Shown: positions 31,593-44,027 of the stretch, piece after piece
Position numbering within the stretch: the first letter of the stretch is position 1
How the letters are laid out: the number at the start of each line of letters is the position of its first letter
DNA from: Maratus speciosus
Taxonomy: Eukaryota > Arthropoda > Arachnida > Araneae > Salticidae
DNA length: 64,000 nt
Direction: 5' to 3'
Assembly (NCBI GenBank): GCA_963932465.1
Contig: OZ010794.1
Coordinates: 447,718,502 to 447,782,501, forward strand
Position numbers and translations under genes: made by a program
Notes under the pieces: model-generated
Seen by the model: the letters and a program-made list of their open reading frames with translations, nothing else
Told to the model about the DNA's origin: nothing
Databases searched by the model: none

Positions 31593-33235
31593 ATATTGTT
31601 GTGCTTTTGTACTTTTTCGGTTTTGGTTACAGTTTTCTTTTATATGAGTGCAGTTTCACTTTCAGAACAGGTTTCAAAATTGAAAGTATCTGCATATAAA
31701 AAATTGCATAAAAGCTCGAAAAGGTACGATTGCACAACTATATATATCAACCAGGTGTATCCTATGCAAAAAATAATATTAAAATGTGAGCCCAAAATAT
31801 GCAAAGAACTGTCCATAGAATTAACATTAGCTTGAATGTTAAATTTTACTTCGGGTGACTAGTGTCGGTTTTTAAGAATTACATTTTATTAAAGATTGTT
31901 ATCATAGAAGAAAATAATAAATAAAGATGCAGTTGAACACTATTTTACATGTGAAAAAGGATTCAAAACGAAACATCTTTAATAATAACACAAATAAATA
32001 GTCTTCGAATCTGACATTAACAATATAACAATGGAATTAAGGTTTTAAGGTCCAAAGTTTTAATTATAAAAAAAAAATATTTTGTAACTATTAAAATAAT
32101 ATTTTGGTTGTATGGTATCCGAGGTTTTAAGTATCACACAAAGCTATTTTATAACTTTTTTTTGGGGGGGGGGGGGTGAGAGAGTTTAAGTAATTAGTCA
32201 ATGCATTTTAGTTATTTAGCTCTAATTCATTGCAAAAATTCTGGATTTTTTTAAAAAGCTCCGTATACTCCCGGTTTCTCGAATAAATCTATATCATACA
32301 TACTCTAGACATGACGTTCATGACTTTAGCGTACACCCTCTGATTTTTTTTACGATTACAACACTGCAAACCAGATCAATATTTCTCATAATTTTACGAA
32401 CCGGAATATTGTTCCGATTTGCTCTGCACATTTCAAGCCCAGGTTTGCTGTCGCGAAAAATTAACAATTTCAAAATATTCGTATTTAAAATTTAAGAAAA
32501 ACAGGAAATAAAACGACTTATACACATCCGATTAACAAGCAGTTATGTCAAAAGAAAAGAGAAATTTTTAAAGAATTAAATGAAACTGACGCCGAAATAC
32601 TGTTAATAACTTTAATAAAAATTAGAAAATAGCGATACGATAGAAGTCCATGATAAGAAGCATGGAGAATAGCACACTAAGAAACTGTTTAAAATACTTG
32701 ATATTTATATATAGAAAGGGGTTTAATGGCCATGAAAAGATAATTTAAATTTAAAAATACATTCGAACGCACTGCTGAATTCAAGAGGAGGGGATTCCCC
32801 CCGGAAGGTTTGATATTTTATGCTTTTTAATAAGCAATTTCCACACCGAATCTCTAAAATGTCCCCCCCCCCCCCTCCAGAGCCGCAGAAATTAATCCCG
32901 GAGAAAAATATCTGAATTCAACACTGTTCGATCGGCGTGAGCAAGAAAAAAGGCAAATATTAATTAAAACGATATCTTAGAAATTCCCCTTAAAGTTGAG
33001 AAAAATTCATTTAAAAATTAAAATTTTCAATAATGCCTTAACATGAACCAAAACCAAACTATTTAAAAAATGTAAGCATTCCTCAGTAAATAAACATAAC
33101 TTTTTAATTTATTAAAATTTCTGTACGAAATAAGCTGTAGTTTGTACAGAGAAAATACAAAAATATCCGAATCACATTTGAATAATTAAAATAATAAATA
33201 CCTTTATATCTGGGTTCTTTACTTGAACGCTAATC
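31593..33235. other. AT-rich region; paralogous to flanks of the 44815 insertion
   Basis: No gene is supported. On the minus strand, 32225-32370 is a diverged copy of 44770-44814 joined to 46255-46350, but without the 44815-46256 insertion. It therefore serves as an empty-site relative. A G-run is at 32164-32176, and C-runs with AGAGCCGCAGAAATTAATCC near 32865-32900 resemble 35190-35225. Confidence 0.5.
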
Positions 33236-33243
33236 CAATGGCC

Positions 33244-34707
33244 TAGAGGTCTGCACGGGCCGGAATTTCCAGGCCCGGGCCCGGCCCGGCCCGGCCCGAA
33301 GGAAAGCTATTTTGGCCCGGCCCGGCCCGGTGTAAAAATTGAAAGTTCGGCCCGAGCCCGGCCCGGCCCGGCCCGTTTACATTTTTACCGTTCTCGGCCC
33401 GGCCCGGCCCGTACAAAAATCAGTGAAAACAGGCCCGGCCCGGCCCGACTCAATTTCAACAAAAAATTCCGTTTTTTCTCGATATACAATTAAGATTCTT
33501 TTAATGAATAATGCATGCATATTTATGGGAACATTTTACAGTATATTTTAAATTACTATGTGTTCGCAAAATAGAAAACACACAATAGTAAACATTAACG
33601 ATTACTTATAGTGTTTTAGTCAACGTCTCTACAGACGTTTCAAAATTTAAATAAGGGTTCATTAAAAGATTATTGTAGTTTAGAATAAAGTGTTAAAAAA
33701 CCTGATAACTTTTGAAGCTTATAATAAAAAGTAGATTTGTGAAAATATTTCTGCCATTTTTAAGCCTTTTCTCAAATCCAAAGGAGCTACATTTTGATAC
33801 ATTTATGAATTCATTTCTTTTCGGAAACGCATGAGATTGGCAGGTATTCTTATTCAGAAACCATGTAAATGCCGTTTTTTTCTTAGATAAAAGTAATATA
33901 TCTTTCAGAAAATACTGTCAAAGTTAGCGTTTTGAATCGAATTTCCGGAAGCGATATCACAGGAAAGGAGAAAAACGTACAGTCACGTGACAAGAGTCTC
34001 TGTTATCTCTGTACGTAATTTATGAAAAATGAAAACGCTATTCGATTCCAAATGCCTTCAATACTTAGACCTGTCAATTTTATGCCTTTATAGTTAAAAA
34101 TGAGTCAGAAAATGTGTCTGAAAGTTTCGCATTGTTGAGCAGTAAATATGAGAACCACCTTAAGGTACATTTCCAAGGATACTGTTAACAGAAGTTCATT
34201 ATTGCTATTAATACTTTTACAAAACATAATGCTTGTCCTACACATCCTGAGAACGATTAAGACCAGTTCCGTCCCGGCACAAGTCTGCCGATAAAATTAA
34301 ACCCGGGATCAGGCATCATGTAACTGTACGATGCCGATCTCTACGATGGACATGTTACATTTCTGTATTGATGTTGTTAAACTCGCATCGGCTCGTAACG
34401 CACATTTATACTTCTCGAAAAAGTCATATTCATTGGAAATGGCCTCGTATTTTATCTGCTTCTCTCAAATTCTTATATCGGGCCGATAGGCCCGATTAAT
34501 TTTTTTTATCGGCCCGGCCCGGCCCTGCCGGCCCGTTCAATTTTTTTGCCGGTCCGGCCCGGCCCGGCCCGTTGAAAAAATTGCTCTAATTCTGCCGGCC
34601 CGGCCCGGCCCGTTTGAAAATTCTCCTCCATTCCGCCGGCCCGGCCCGGCCCGCGGGCCGGGCCGGGTACGGGCCTCGGGCCAAGCCCGGGCCCGTGCAG
34701 ACCTCTA
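33244..34707. mobile_element. hAT-type element with GGCCCG subterminal repeats
   Basis: Ends TAGAGGTCTGCACGGGCC and GGCCCGTGCAGACCTCTA are perfect inverted repeats. Flanks CAATGGCC and AAATGGCG are an imperfect 8-bp duplication. Both subterminal regions hold many GGCCCG hexamers (33273-33455 and 34515-34695), making them the most GC-rich DNA in the window. The middle (33880-34155) belongs to a dispersed family also found at 42037, 43790 and 46505. No transposase. Frames reading Pro-Ala-Arg-Gly repeats across the hexamers are artefacts. Confidence 0.8.
33880..34155 (+). repeat. Dispersed TGTCAAAGTT-GCGTTTT family, copy 1
   Basis: Carries CAGAAAATACTGTCAAAGTT and AGCGTTTT, a TCACGTGAC site and AAAATGAGTCAGAAAATGTG near the end. 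The same blocks in the same order are found on the minus strand at 46505-46780 and, more diverged, in both arms of the palindrome at 42037-44027. Its nature is unknown. Confidence 0.55.
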
Positions 34708-35815
34708 AATGGCGCTGCTTCATGGAATTCAATAAAGAAGTGTTGGAATTTTGTCTTTGTAAAATTTCCGCGCATGTGCGTTTATATCTGTTCTCCTTCC
34801 AACAAAAGAAATTTTTCGCTTACGTCGTTATTTTATGAAAGTGTTGTATCAGGTTTAGAGCAAAGTTGCGTTGCAAGAAAGCGATTGATTATATTCCGTC
34901 TACCTAGTAATGTCCTTGCGGCAATATTATTACTTCAAATTTTTCGTGACAAGAAAATATCAAGAAAAAATTAATCTTGCTGCAATTGTTCATGCTATCT
35001 GGGATAGCACATGGGATTTTATTTAAAAATGATTCATTGTTCTAATCATATACATTGTCGTGGCAGCTTGCAGTAATGATGAAATGAGGACCCCTGACAA
35101 GGAGGGATACGGAAAGGCCAGATTCTTAAATCTCCTTTCCGTGAGATTTAGGATTTTATGTTCACAAATGTAATTGAAGGGTAATTCCTCTCCCCTCCCT
35201 CCCGGAGCTACAGAAATTTCTTCTGGAGAAAGGACAATTCCTGAATTCACTGAATTCAAGAAAGGGAGCGGTTGTAACCCAAAATTATTTGCATGCTCCC
35301 TCCTCGGGCATTAATTATAAAGCACAAATGCTGGACGATTCTTATTTTACTCCAAATTGACCCTTAAAAACACTGAAAATGTTTTCTTAGGTTAAACAGC
35401 CGAGTGAATAAAATTCAAGGAAATAAAACAACAAGGAGCTTAAACATATTCATTGTAAAACATTCACCATTTTGGTAAATCGATGTAATGAATTTAGGCA
35501 ACGGTCAGGGCGAGAAAACGTCCTTCCGGAAAATCATACTATTACCCCCAGGAAGATAGTCTAGAAATGTAATCCCCCCCCCCCCCACCCCAATCTTCAT
35601 AGACGAATGCAGGGGGAGTCCTCCTAAATCATTAAAAATATTGATATAACTTGATATAATATATCAGTTAGGCCACACTGGTTTACATTTTATTAACCAA
35701 AATACAATATTTTTGGTATTTTGGTCCAAAATACTGACCTTAAATCAGTAATATAACTAAGTTCTTTTATGGTTTTCTGTAAAATTTATAATTTTCCTTT
35801 TCAAAATAAAGACTC
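34708..35815. other. AT-rich region, no gene supported
   Basis: 34995-35011 is TGCTATCTGGGATAGCA, a near-palindrome matching the end of the 25446 repeat. A C-run lies at 35574-35586. Nothing else could be supported. Confidence 0.4.
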
Positions 35816-35819
35816 TTAA

Positions 35820-36082
35820 CCCCTTGATGAGCGGTGGCTCATTTTTGAACCACTTAATTTGAATCAAACTTAATTTGACTTAAACTTAACTAAATTTGAC
35901 TAATCACTTAATTTGAATTAAATGCCACATTGTCACTAGAATTTTGGAAGGAAAATTTTCCTTAAATATTAAATACGAGAAGAAACGATTTTACTCATTT
36001 TAAAATAAATTTGTTTGTAATTTCTGGTATCATTTAATTACTTCAGCATTTTAGGAATAGAAGTACTTTGACCCTGAAAGGG
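35820..36082. mobile_element. piggyBac-type MITE, 263 bp
   Basis: Bounded by TTAA at 35816-35819 and 36083-36086. It starts CCCCTTGATGAGCGGTGGCT and ends TTTGACCCTGAAAGGG, so the outermost bases are a CCCTT / AAGGG type inverted repeat. TTAA target and CCCTT ends are typical of piggyBac. Tandem variants of TTAATTTGAATCAAAC occur at 35855-35925. A similar TTAACCCTTAACTGATCAGG start is at 37206 without a visible partner. Confidence 0.55.
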
Positions 36083-36158
36083 TTAATAATCTTGCGAAAA
36101 TGCACTTCTTTGATTATTTTCATAACGAGGATTCGTTTTTAATATTTTTCAATTTCAG

Positions 36159-36162
<4 letters not shown>

Positions 36163-36193
<31 letters not shown>
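36163..36193. repeat. Poly-T run, 31 bases
   Basis: Uninterrupted T tract in AT-rich DNA between 36083 and 36851. No gene or element is otherwise visible in that interval. Confidence 0.9.
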
Positions 36194-36194
<1 letters not shown>

Positions 36195-37463
36195 TATTAA
36201 ATAATTATTTGCAATGTTTTGCTTAAAAAGATAGCAGATACTTATATTAAAAACGATTTTTTTTAAAAAAATAAAAAATATCTTTTTCTTTATTTTCTAA
36301 AAAAATAGTTTTCTTTCTTTCTTTTCTTTTGAATTCTTGTCGATAGATGACGCCAGTACAAAACTCTTTTGCTTTTAGGAGCTAGTGGCAAAATACAGGA
36401 GATAGCAATGCAAATTCCGTTGAAGGAACTTTTAAGTATTAAAACAATTTATGCAAGATAAAAAAGGCAATAGAAAAAATAAATTTTATAGAATCATACA
36501 CAATATTATGTAAAAGTACATTACTTTCTTTTCTTAACGGAGTTTGATTCTGAGATAAGATATTGTTTAGCTCTTTTTTTTTTTTTCTTTTGAGATATAG
36601 CATCTCCTAGATCAGTGATTTCCAACTTGGGAGCAATTTCATATTTATTACCTCATTCGCTTCCAGCTTTTCTTTTTTTGGAAAAAGTAATTTTATGAAT
36701 TAAAAAGTAATACTTGCAGAATTTTATATTACAATCAAAATGGTTCTTTTATCCATAGGGCCGAGGGATTTTCATTTTTGGTAGAAATGAAAAGTTTTGG
36801 TGTTTCCCCTAATTAATAGTATCATATTTGATTGAAAAAAAAAAATTCCGATGCCCGGCCAGTGGCGTAGCTAGAGCATTTCGTTTGGGGGGGGTGTGGA
36901 GATCGAATTTACCGAATGTTCATAGTAAATTTTGTATTTATTTTTATTTTGTATTTTTTTTGCATTATTTTCTTTTGGGTGAGGGGGGGGGGGAGTGGAT
37001 TAGACATTTATTTACTATTTCAGCAATACATAAATAAACAGACCAAAAAATTTGAACAAAAAACTAAATAATTTCAACCATTTAAAGTTTTACAAACTGG
37101 TGAAAGCGAGGGTTGTAGAAATTATGAATGGAGGGAGTGAAGTAGATAACTGCTGATTTATTTATGGTATTGCAGAATTACTAATAAAACAGAGGAAAAA
37201 AGTAATTAACCCTTAACTGATCAGGTGAGGTGTTTTCCACCCCAAAGAAATTTCAATTATGAAGATTTTGTTTTGTGTGTGATATTTAGATACGTGTATT
37301 TATATGTATATGTATGTACACTTGCAGTACTTCTTCAGTTGTTTTTATTCAAGTAAATAATGCAAAATTCACAGGAGATTTTCTTATTTTAATGCACTAA
37401 ACTTTGTGGAGTGCACAAGACAAGAAATCAAATTTTGGGGTTGTATACACACCACCTCACCAC

Positions 37464-37464
37464 G

Positions 37465-37507
<43 letters not shown>
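37464..37507. repeat. TA microsatellite
   Basis: About 18 TA dinucleotides followed by GTATGTATGT. Simple sequence inside the 14.2-kb element. Confidence 0.95.
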
Positions 37508-37511
<4 letters not shown>

Positions 37512-37746
37512 AAAAAATAACCGCATCACGTAAAGTTTAAGCTTTTCGTGCTCGATACTCCAGTGAGGGGGGAGGGGGCAAAGGTAAAAGCAGTAATTTG
37601 GGGTGAGGTACAAAAAGACAGATTTAGATTGATTATTTGTTATTACAATAAAAATAAATTCAATAGAAAATATTTTAAAAATAATTCTTCTTTTCTTTTA
37701 TTTATAACTCAATTTCAAATTTGCAATATTTTTTAAATTTTAAGTT

Positions 37747-37996
37747 AGAAGTCTGTACGGGTTGAAATTTTCAGGCCGGAGGCCAGGCCGACCCACAGAA
37801 AAAAATTCGACCCGGCCCATTATAAAAGGTAGGCCTGAACTCGGCCAAGCCTATCGAAAAAAATTATTGACCTGGCCCGGCGTTATAACAGCTAAAAGTT
37901 CAGTCTGAGACTATCCTGCCCCCCCCCCCCCCCCCCGCCCACCACCAAAAAAAAAAAATTAAAATCTCGACCCGGGCCTGGCACGGCCCGAGTGAA
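37747..37996 (+). mobile_element. Decayed 5' end of the GGCCCG hAT family
   Basis: AGAAGTCTGTACGGGTTGAA is a diverged form of the 33244 left end, followed by CCCGGCCC/AGGCC words at the same relative positions. It contains a run of 17 C (37919-37936). The right end is missing. Confidence 0.5.
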
Positions 37997-38244
37997 TTTC
38001 TACAAAACATTGATTTTTACGTCAATTTGGTTAAAAAATTATCTGTACCAGGAATTCTGAGCATAAATACTTAGGCTAATGTCAGACGAACATCTGTTTG
38101 CACGCTTTTTGTTTCAACGTGCACAGAAACACATGCTAGCGAAGGTGTAGGAAGTTCTGTAGGAAGGAAAAAAGCGTGCAAATAGACGCTCGTCTGACAT
38201 TAGCCTTAATCTTAGCTTTTTTCTTTCTTTCATTCTTTCTTTCT

Positions 38245-38279
<35 letters not shown>

Positions 38280-38570
38280 TGTAGTAGCCAGAGTTGGGCA
38301 AAATACACCGAAAAACCATTTTCGATACAAAATACAAAATACATTGGTTTTAGAACCTAAAATACTAATTACAAAATACTTTTCAAAATTAAAAAGTTCC
38401 AAATACAAAATACATGTATTTTCAAAATACATTTAAAATACAAAATACATTTCGAAATTTCAAAAATTTATTGATGCAGAGTGTTTTTTGGGAAGTTTAC
38501 AGTTTAAGGAGGGGGGGGGGGGGGGGAGCATTATCATGGTCCCATAAGAGGGTGACGCAACGGGCTACCC

Positions 38571-38822
38571 AACTGGTTGTGAATAAGTCACTGAATTAAA
38601 ATAACTTAAACGTTCACAACACATTGAATATCTTCATCATTTTTATTATAAAACTATATTACATTTATTATACTAAAAAATATTTTCTTGATACATAACT
38701 GGTTGTGAATAAGTCACTGAATTAAAATAATTTAAACGTTCATAACACATTGAATATCTTCATCATTTATATTATAAAACTATATTACATTTATTATCGT
38801 AAAAAATATTTTCTTGATACAT
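38571..38822. repeat. 126-bp tandem duplication
   Basis: Copy 1 starts AACTGGTTGTGAATAAGTCA at 38571; copy 2 starts identically at 38697. The copies differ at only a handful of positions, so this is a recent duplication within the 38289-41494 element. Confidence 0.9.
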
Positions 38823-39227
38823 TTTCAATTAATTTAAAAAACAAATATTAAACAATTTGAAACTCTCTGTACAATGAACAATAATCTCGGTTTTCAAACT
38901 TTTAATACGTAAATAACGACATCAGTTAATAATGAATAAACGCCTATGACTATTATTAGTTATAAAACCATACAAAATAATGTTTTAACAATATTTGCGA
39001 TTTTATTTTAAACAAACACATGCACATTTGTAAGATGTATGTACTTGTGATTAATTAAATTAATAACACATTTGTATATACATATGGATACTATATATTA
39101 ATTGGTTAAAATTTCCATTTTCGTTTTCTATTGAAACTCTAAAAAGAATCAAGATACAGTTTTGCGATAAAAAAAAATTCCTCAGCTAATTTATATCTTA
39201 ACTGTGTTAATTATTTTACAAACAATC

Positions 39228-39325
39228 TGTATTATAAAGCAAAAAAGATGCCCGTGAATGTACATTATAAAGCGAAAAAAATGTCCGTGAATCTGTATTA
39301 TAAAACAAAAAAGATGTCCGTGAAG
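39228..39325. repeat. Three tandem copies of a 36-bp unit
   Basis: ATTATAAAGCAAAAAAGATG followed by YCCGTGAATGTAC recurs three times with small changes (ATGCCCGTGAA, ATGTCCGTGAA, ATGTCCGTGAA). Small local expansion inside the nested hAT element. Confidence 0.8.
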
Positions 39326-42300
39326 ACTCTAATTTCATATTAATAGTCACAACTAATGGAATAGAAAAAAAAAACTTTCCAATGCGATTTCTTTAAAAAT
39401 TGTATCGCAATTTACCCAGCTTTTAAGGATTTTTATAACAATTTTCAAGCTCTAATTTTTTTAAACCCATCTCGCAAATATCAGTGCGACGTAATTACGG
39501 AAGATTAACCTTTGCACTTAAAATAACGATGCAATTGAGCATTTGTTTGTTTATGTGTAATATTCTATAACGAAATTTCCAATCTGGTATGTGGCTAATA
39601 AAAAAGTCTCATAAATGCTTTTTCTGTACAGTTGGTTATAAATCCAAGGAAATATACTAAATTAAAAATATTTATTAGTTTTCAATTAAAAAATGATTTT
39701 CGCCTATGTGCTATACACTGCGCAGTATATCGGGCATCTTTTATCTTACTGAGATCGCTGGTCTGTAATATAAATCAAATACATTTCCATGAGTAACGCT
39801 GATGCCATATTGACGATGGCAACGATCTGAGTAATAATTTTCTCTTTTTAGCAAATCTATTAGCGTTTAATCATTGCACAATTTGAAGTTTTACACCATC
39901 GAATAGATAAAAAATCTACTTTTAAATGCAATTTGTTTGAAAACTATCTTAATTTATGGATTTGCTATAGTTTAAAACAAAACGAGCATTATTTAAAAAA
40001 ATAATCTATATCGAGTGCAGCCCGATTGCGGAAGATTTGCCTGTATGCACTTAAAATGGTGTAAATAAGTTTATCATTTGTCCCTGGGTAATATTTGATA
40101 ACGATATTATAAGTTCATCAAAATAAATACATGAATGCAGATGTAACCGACACATAATCGAGCTACCACTCAAATAAGTAGAATAAAAAACGCAGCCATA
40201 ATTAGTGAATTCTTTGACTATTTCTTTGGCTATTAATATTTGACATGTAGCTAATGCGAAAGTACTGTTTTTAATAAATATCAAAACTTTGTTTAAATGC
40301 ATAATTTATATTTTTCATATAATTTTTGTGTGTGTGTGTGTTGTTAGAGAAAAAAATAAATAAACATAAGAAATGTATTAGAGTTTTCAATTTAAATTAT
40401 TTTCATCTATGTTTTGTACATCAGTTAGTATGTTCTGTAAACCAGGAAGCCAGGGTTAGCTTCGCACATGTCAAATAAAAAATGAAGTATCAAAAAGTTT
40501 TGGAATGCCAAGTCACCGTGTAAATGCTTAACTATAATAAAGCCGAATCCGCATTTAAACATCTAATATCTAATATACTCTGTATAAATACACAATACAG
40601 TTTAATGCACATTTCCATACTTTGTAAATAAATTAAACTACTTTTATATTAAAGTTCAATCCCAATTAAATGTATATCAAAGGTATGGTAAATCATATTA
40701 GAACCTCGATGGAATTAGTACTAAGAAACTAGAAAATAATCTTAAAATCAATATATGATGGTTTTAAGACTAGTACCTTACATTTAAATGGGTTTTGAAG
40801 TTTGTTTTGTCATTCAAAAATTTAACCTACGATCAAACATCTTGTTTTATACGGCTAGTATTTTCCCTTTTTTTTTTTATTATTATCATAAAGAGAACAT
40901 TAAAAATATTTCATGTCTAATAGCACATATTGAGTGTTATTATAATGAATTCTTTTGATAAGTTTTCATTGTGAGATTTAGCAGTTATTTCCACGAGCCT
41001 GTGCGGAAACTAACAGCATTACACTTCTAATGTATTTTAAATAGGTAACACCTGCCTATACAACAATTTTCACGCAACAATTTTTTGTAATTCTAATTGA
41101 ATGTTATGAATTATAAAAACTATGTTTGTGACTAATCAGCAAAAATACTTCTGCAGAAGTTAACATCCGATTCATTAATATGCTTATCGTACATCATATC
41201 AAATGTTAAACAATGTGTACATACAAACTTCCAGAAACGAATTCGAAAATTATTCAAAACAGACATAGGCATGTGTTTCCCTGCTGCAAATCTAGGATTT
41301 TGCGGTTTAGACACGACAGCTTGAAATCGGGAGGAATGTATTTTGAGTATTTTGAAAATACAAAATATACTTTGAAAAAGCATTTCAAAATACATTACCA
41401 AAATACATTTGTTTTAAAGGTTTAAAATACAAAATACAAATGTATTTTGAAAATGTATTTGAAATACATGTATTTTCGATACTGCCCAACTCTGGTAGTA
41501 GCCATTTCTATAAAAACGGCATTTTTATAGCAATGCCGTTCGCTGCGATATTTATTTTTTTATTAAATAAATCTCTATTTGTTGTATGCAAATGCTTCGA
41601 TTATCATTAATTTTTTTAATCCATATTCCATGTGTTGGAGACTTAAAAATCTAAAAAATGCTGTACAGTAAAATCTTCTAAGACGGAATTTCACACTAAA
41701 GTAAAAAAATGCATTATATACAAGTTCCCTTCTTAATAGGTGTAAATGTATTACATATTCTTTTCTCGCATATTATTATATAAATTATGCATGGATCAAC
41801 ACATTTTTCAGTTTAAAACATGATTCCGTCAAAGGCAGGTTCTTTTTCACACGTTTAATATATTTTAATTTAGCTGCATTTGCTACCAGCCCACGTTGAG
41901 AAAATGTTTTTTTACGGGTTAGGTGAAAATCGGGACTGAAAATTTTGGCCCGTGAAGACTTGGAAGAATGAAACCTGTCCCGGCTTGGTACAGAAATCAT
42001 AAATTAGGCCTGGTCAGGCCTAATTTATGTTTTGCCAAAATGGTGCCAAAGTTGACGTTTGTAACAGATTTTTTTAAAACGTGACAATTGGCAAAAGATC
42101 ATTATGAGGTAGCAATTGATTATAACTTTATATGTAATAAATTTATCAAAAAATTTAAAAAGGCTATTTGATTTCAAAGCACTTCATACCTCGTGCCTGC
42201 TGATTTCATGCTTCTGGATAAAAAAAAAAAAAAAAATGTGTCAGAAAATTTAACATTCTAGAGAGGAGTAAAAATATTTTTAAAGAACAAGTGTTTTTTT

Positions 42301-42859
42301 GTTTTTTTCTTCCATAAACGTGGCATTTAATTCGAAGTTAGAAAACTGTTTAGTTATTTCAAATATGAATCCGTGTATGGTGTATTTGATAATTTTGATT
42401 ATATGTGACAGACAAATGCACAATATAAGAATAGGAGGATTTGGATTTCATTTTTTATTTTCTTTTACTTCTTTCTCTTTTTTTCATAAATATTTATCCA
42501 AGTAAAATTGTAAGATAAAATAAGAAAATTAATAAAAATTAAATAAAAAAATATAAGAGAATTGATTAATTAGTAGTTTTTGTTTTCTCTGTGATAATTA
42601 GAATAAGGATAATTGTTGCAGATTACTTCAATGAGAAATTTTCAACTGTCTGTTCCCCAAAGCAGATCAAAGGACCAAAACAAACTACAGAGGACGACGG
42701 AAACATTTAGTAGACAATATTGCATAAAGCCGGACAGAAGAATTTTTTTACTTGGAACTGTTTTACAGAACGTTTTTACTTGGATAAATATTTATAGAAA
42801 AAAGAGAAAGAAATAAAAAGAAAATAAAAAAGTAAAATCCAAATGCTCCTATTCTTATT

Positions 42860-43588
42860 AGCCCCGGTACGGTATGCTATTTCTTTCTCCCAGCTTATTT
42901 TGTGACATCTTCAAAAAATAACGTTACCTCACAGAAGCCAGCTGTAAAACACAGCAGTACGATTAAATACTCAATAGCAGTTTTTTAAACTTCTAAGCAT
43001 CACATTTTTTCAATTTTTATACCGTCGTATTGGGGAAAAAAAAAGTACTTTTAAATGCAATTTGTTTGAAAACTTTATCTCCATTTATTTTTGAAATATT
43101 AATTTTTTTGTAGTTTTTGGAGCCATTTGCTTAATACTGGCAACGGATGTACTCCATTTTTGTAGAAAATAAAGGAAAAATAGTTGTAAAATATTACTCA
43201 TATATTTTTGTTGCCATTTTTTCATAGCAGCCGAAAGAAAATTTAATTAAAATACGTGCTATTTTGAAAAAATATAAACGAATGATTTCTGTTAAAACAC
43301 GGAGCTATTATAAACTATATTTAATTTTAAGTGTCTATATTAATGTTACAAACAAATGAAGGCCTATGAGTCATTAGACAGCCTTTTTTTTTTTGTGTGT
43401 GTGTGTGTGTCGAGTTCCTTTAAAGATGGCATCATTTTGCAGCATTTGTGTATTATTTCGCGATGCTGACGTCCTATGCACATTTTACTGTAGATGTTTA
43501 AGATTGGATCGTATGTGAAATTCTTAAGCGGATGCGAATGACGTCATTTTACATAAAACAAAAGCGTGTGTTGTAAGTCTTAAAATTG
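42860..43588 (+). repeat. Dispersed repeat, copy 2 (copy 1 at 8587-9172)
   Basis: Begins CCCCGGTACGGTATGCTATT and follows copy 1 collinearly, with an extra insertion near 43290-43435 that includes a GT run (43395-43411). Ends near AAGTCTTAAAATTG. Located in the loop of the 42037-44027 palindrome. Confidence 0.75.
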
Positions 43589-43789
43589 AAATATGTTTTG
43601 TATTATTGTTATAGACATATATATATATATATATATACATATATATTCATCGATGTGATCAAAATTATCAAATACACCATACACGGAGACGGATTCAGAT
43701 TTGAAATAACTAAACAGTTTTTTAACTTCGTATTAAATGCCACGTTTATGAAAAAAACAAACACTTGTTCTTAAAAAATATTTTTACTC

Positions 43790-44027
43790 CTCTCAAGAAT
43801 GTTAAATTTTCTGACACATTTAAGTAGACATTTTTTATATCCAGAAGCATGTAATCAGCAGGCATGAGGCATGAAGTGCTTTGAAATCAAATAGCATTTT
43901 TTAATTTTCTGATAAATGATCTGATTTCTCATATTAAGTTATAATCAATTGCTATCTCATAATGATCTTTTGCCGATTGTCACGTTTCGAAAAAATCTGT
44001 TCCTAACGTCAACTTTGGCACCATTTT
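43790..44027 (-). repeat. Dispersed TGTCAAAGTT family, palindrome-arm copy
   Basis: Right palindrome arm; on the minus strand it carries the AAAATGGTGCCAAAGTTGAC and AAAATTTAACATTCT blocks that relate it to 33880-34155 and 46505-46780. Confidence 0.45.

Larger units (their letters stand above)
38289..41494. mobile_element. hAT-type element, 3.2 kb, with AAATAC subterminal repeats
   Basis: Ends CAGAGTTGGGCAAAATAC (38289) and ATACTGCCCAACTCTG (41494), flanked by a perfect 8-bp duplication GTAGTAGC (38281-38288, 41495-41502). About 150 bp at each end is packed with AAAATACAAAATACA words, inverted between the two ends. The interior has a 126-bp tandem duplication (38571-38696, 38697-38822), a three-copy repeat (39228-39325) and no transposase frame. 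It is nested in the 14.2-kb segment. Confidence 0.88.
42037..44027. mobile_element. 2-kb palindrome with arms of about 370 bp
   Basis: AAAATGGTGCCAAAGTTGAC at 42037 is inverted at the right end (AACTTTGGCACCATTTT ending 44027). The arms pair from there to about 42408 and 43655, sharing ATTATGAGGTAGCAATTGAT, AAAATTTAACATTCT and TGGCATTTAATTCGAAGTT. Inside is a second inverted repeat (42420-42507 with 42774-42862, sharing ATAAGAATAGGAG and AAATATTTATCCAAGTAAAA) and a copy of the 8587 repeat (42860-43588). No target duplication was recognised. Confidence 0.75.

Noticed and set aside
34506..34775. Minus-strand 89-codon frame rich in Gly, Pro, Ala and Arg
   Set aside because: Produced by GGCCCG hexamers in the subterminal repeats of the 33244-34707 element; both strands are open for the same reason.
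38114..38436. Lys-rich and Phe-rich frames of 76-98 codons
   Set aside because: Caused by a poly-T/TTTC tract followed by a GT run and the AAATAC subterminal repeats.
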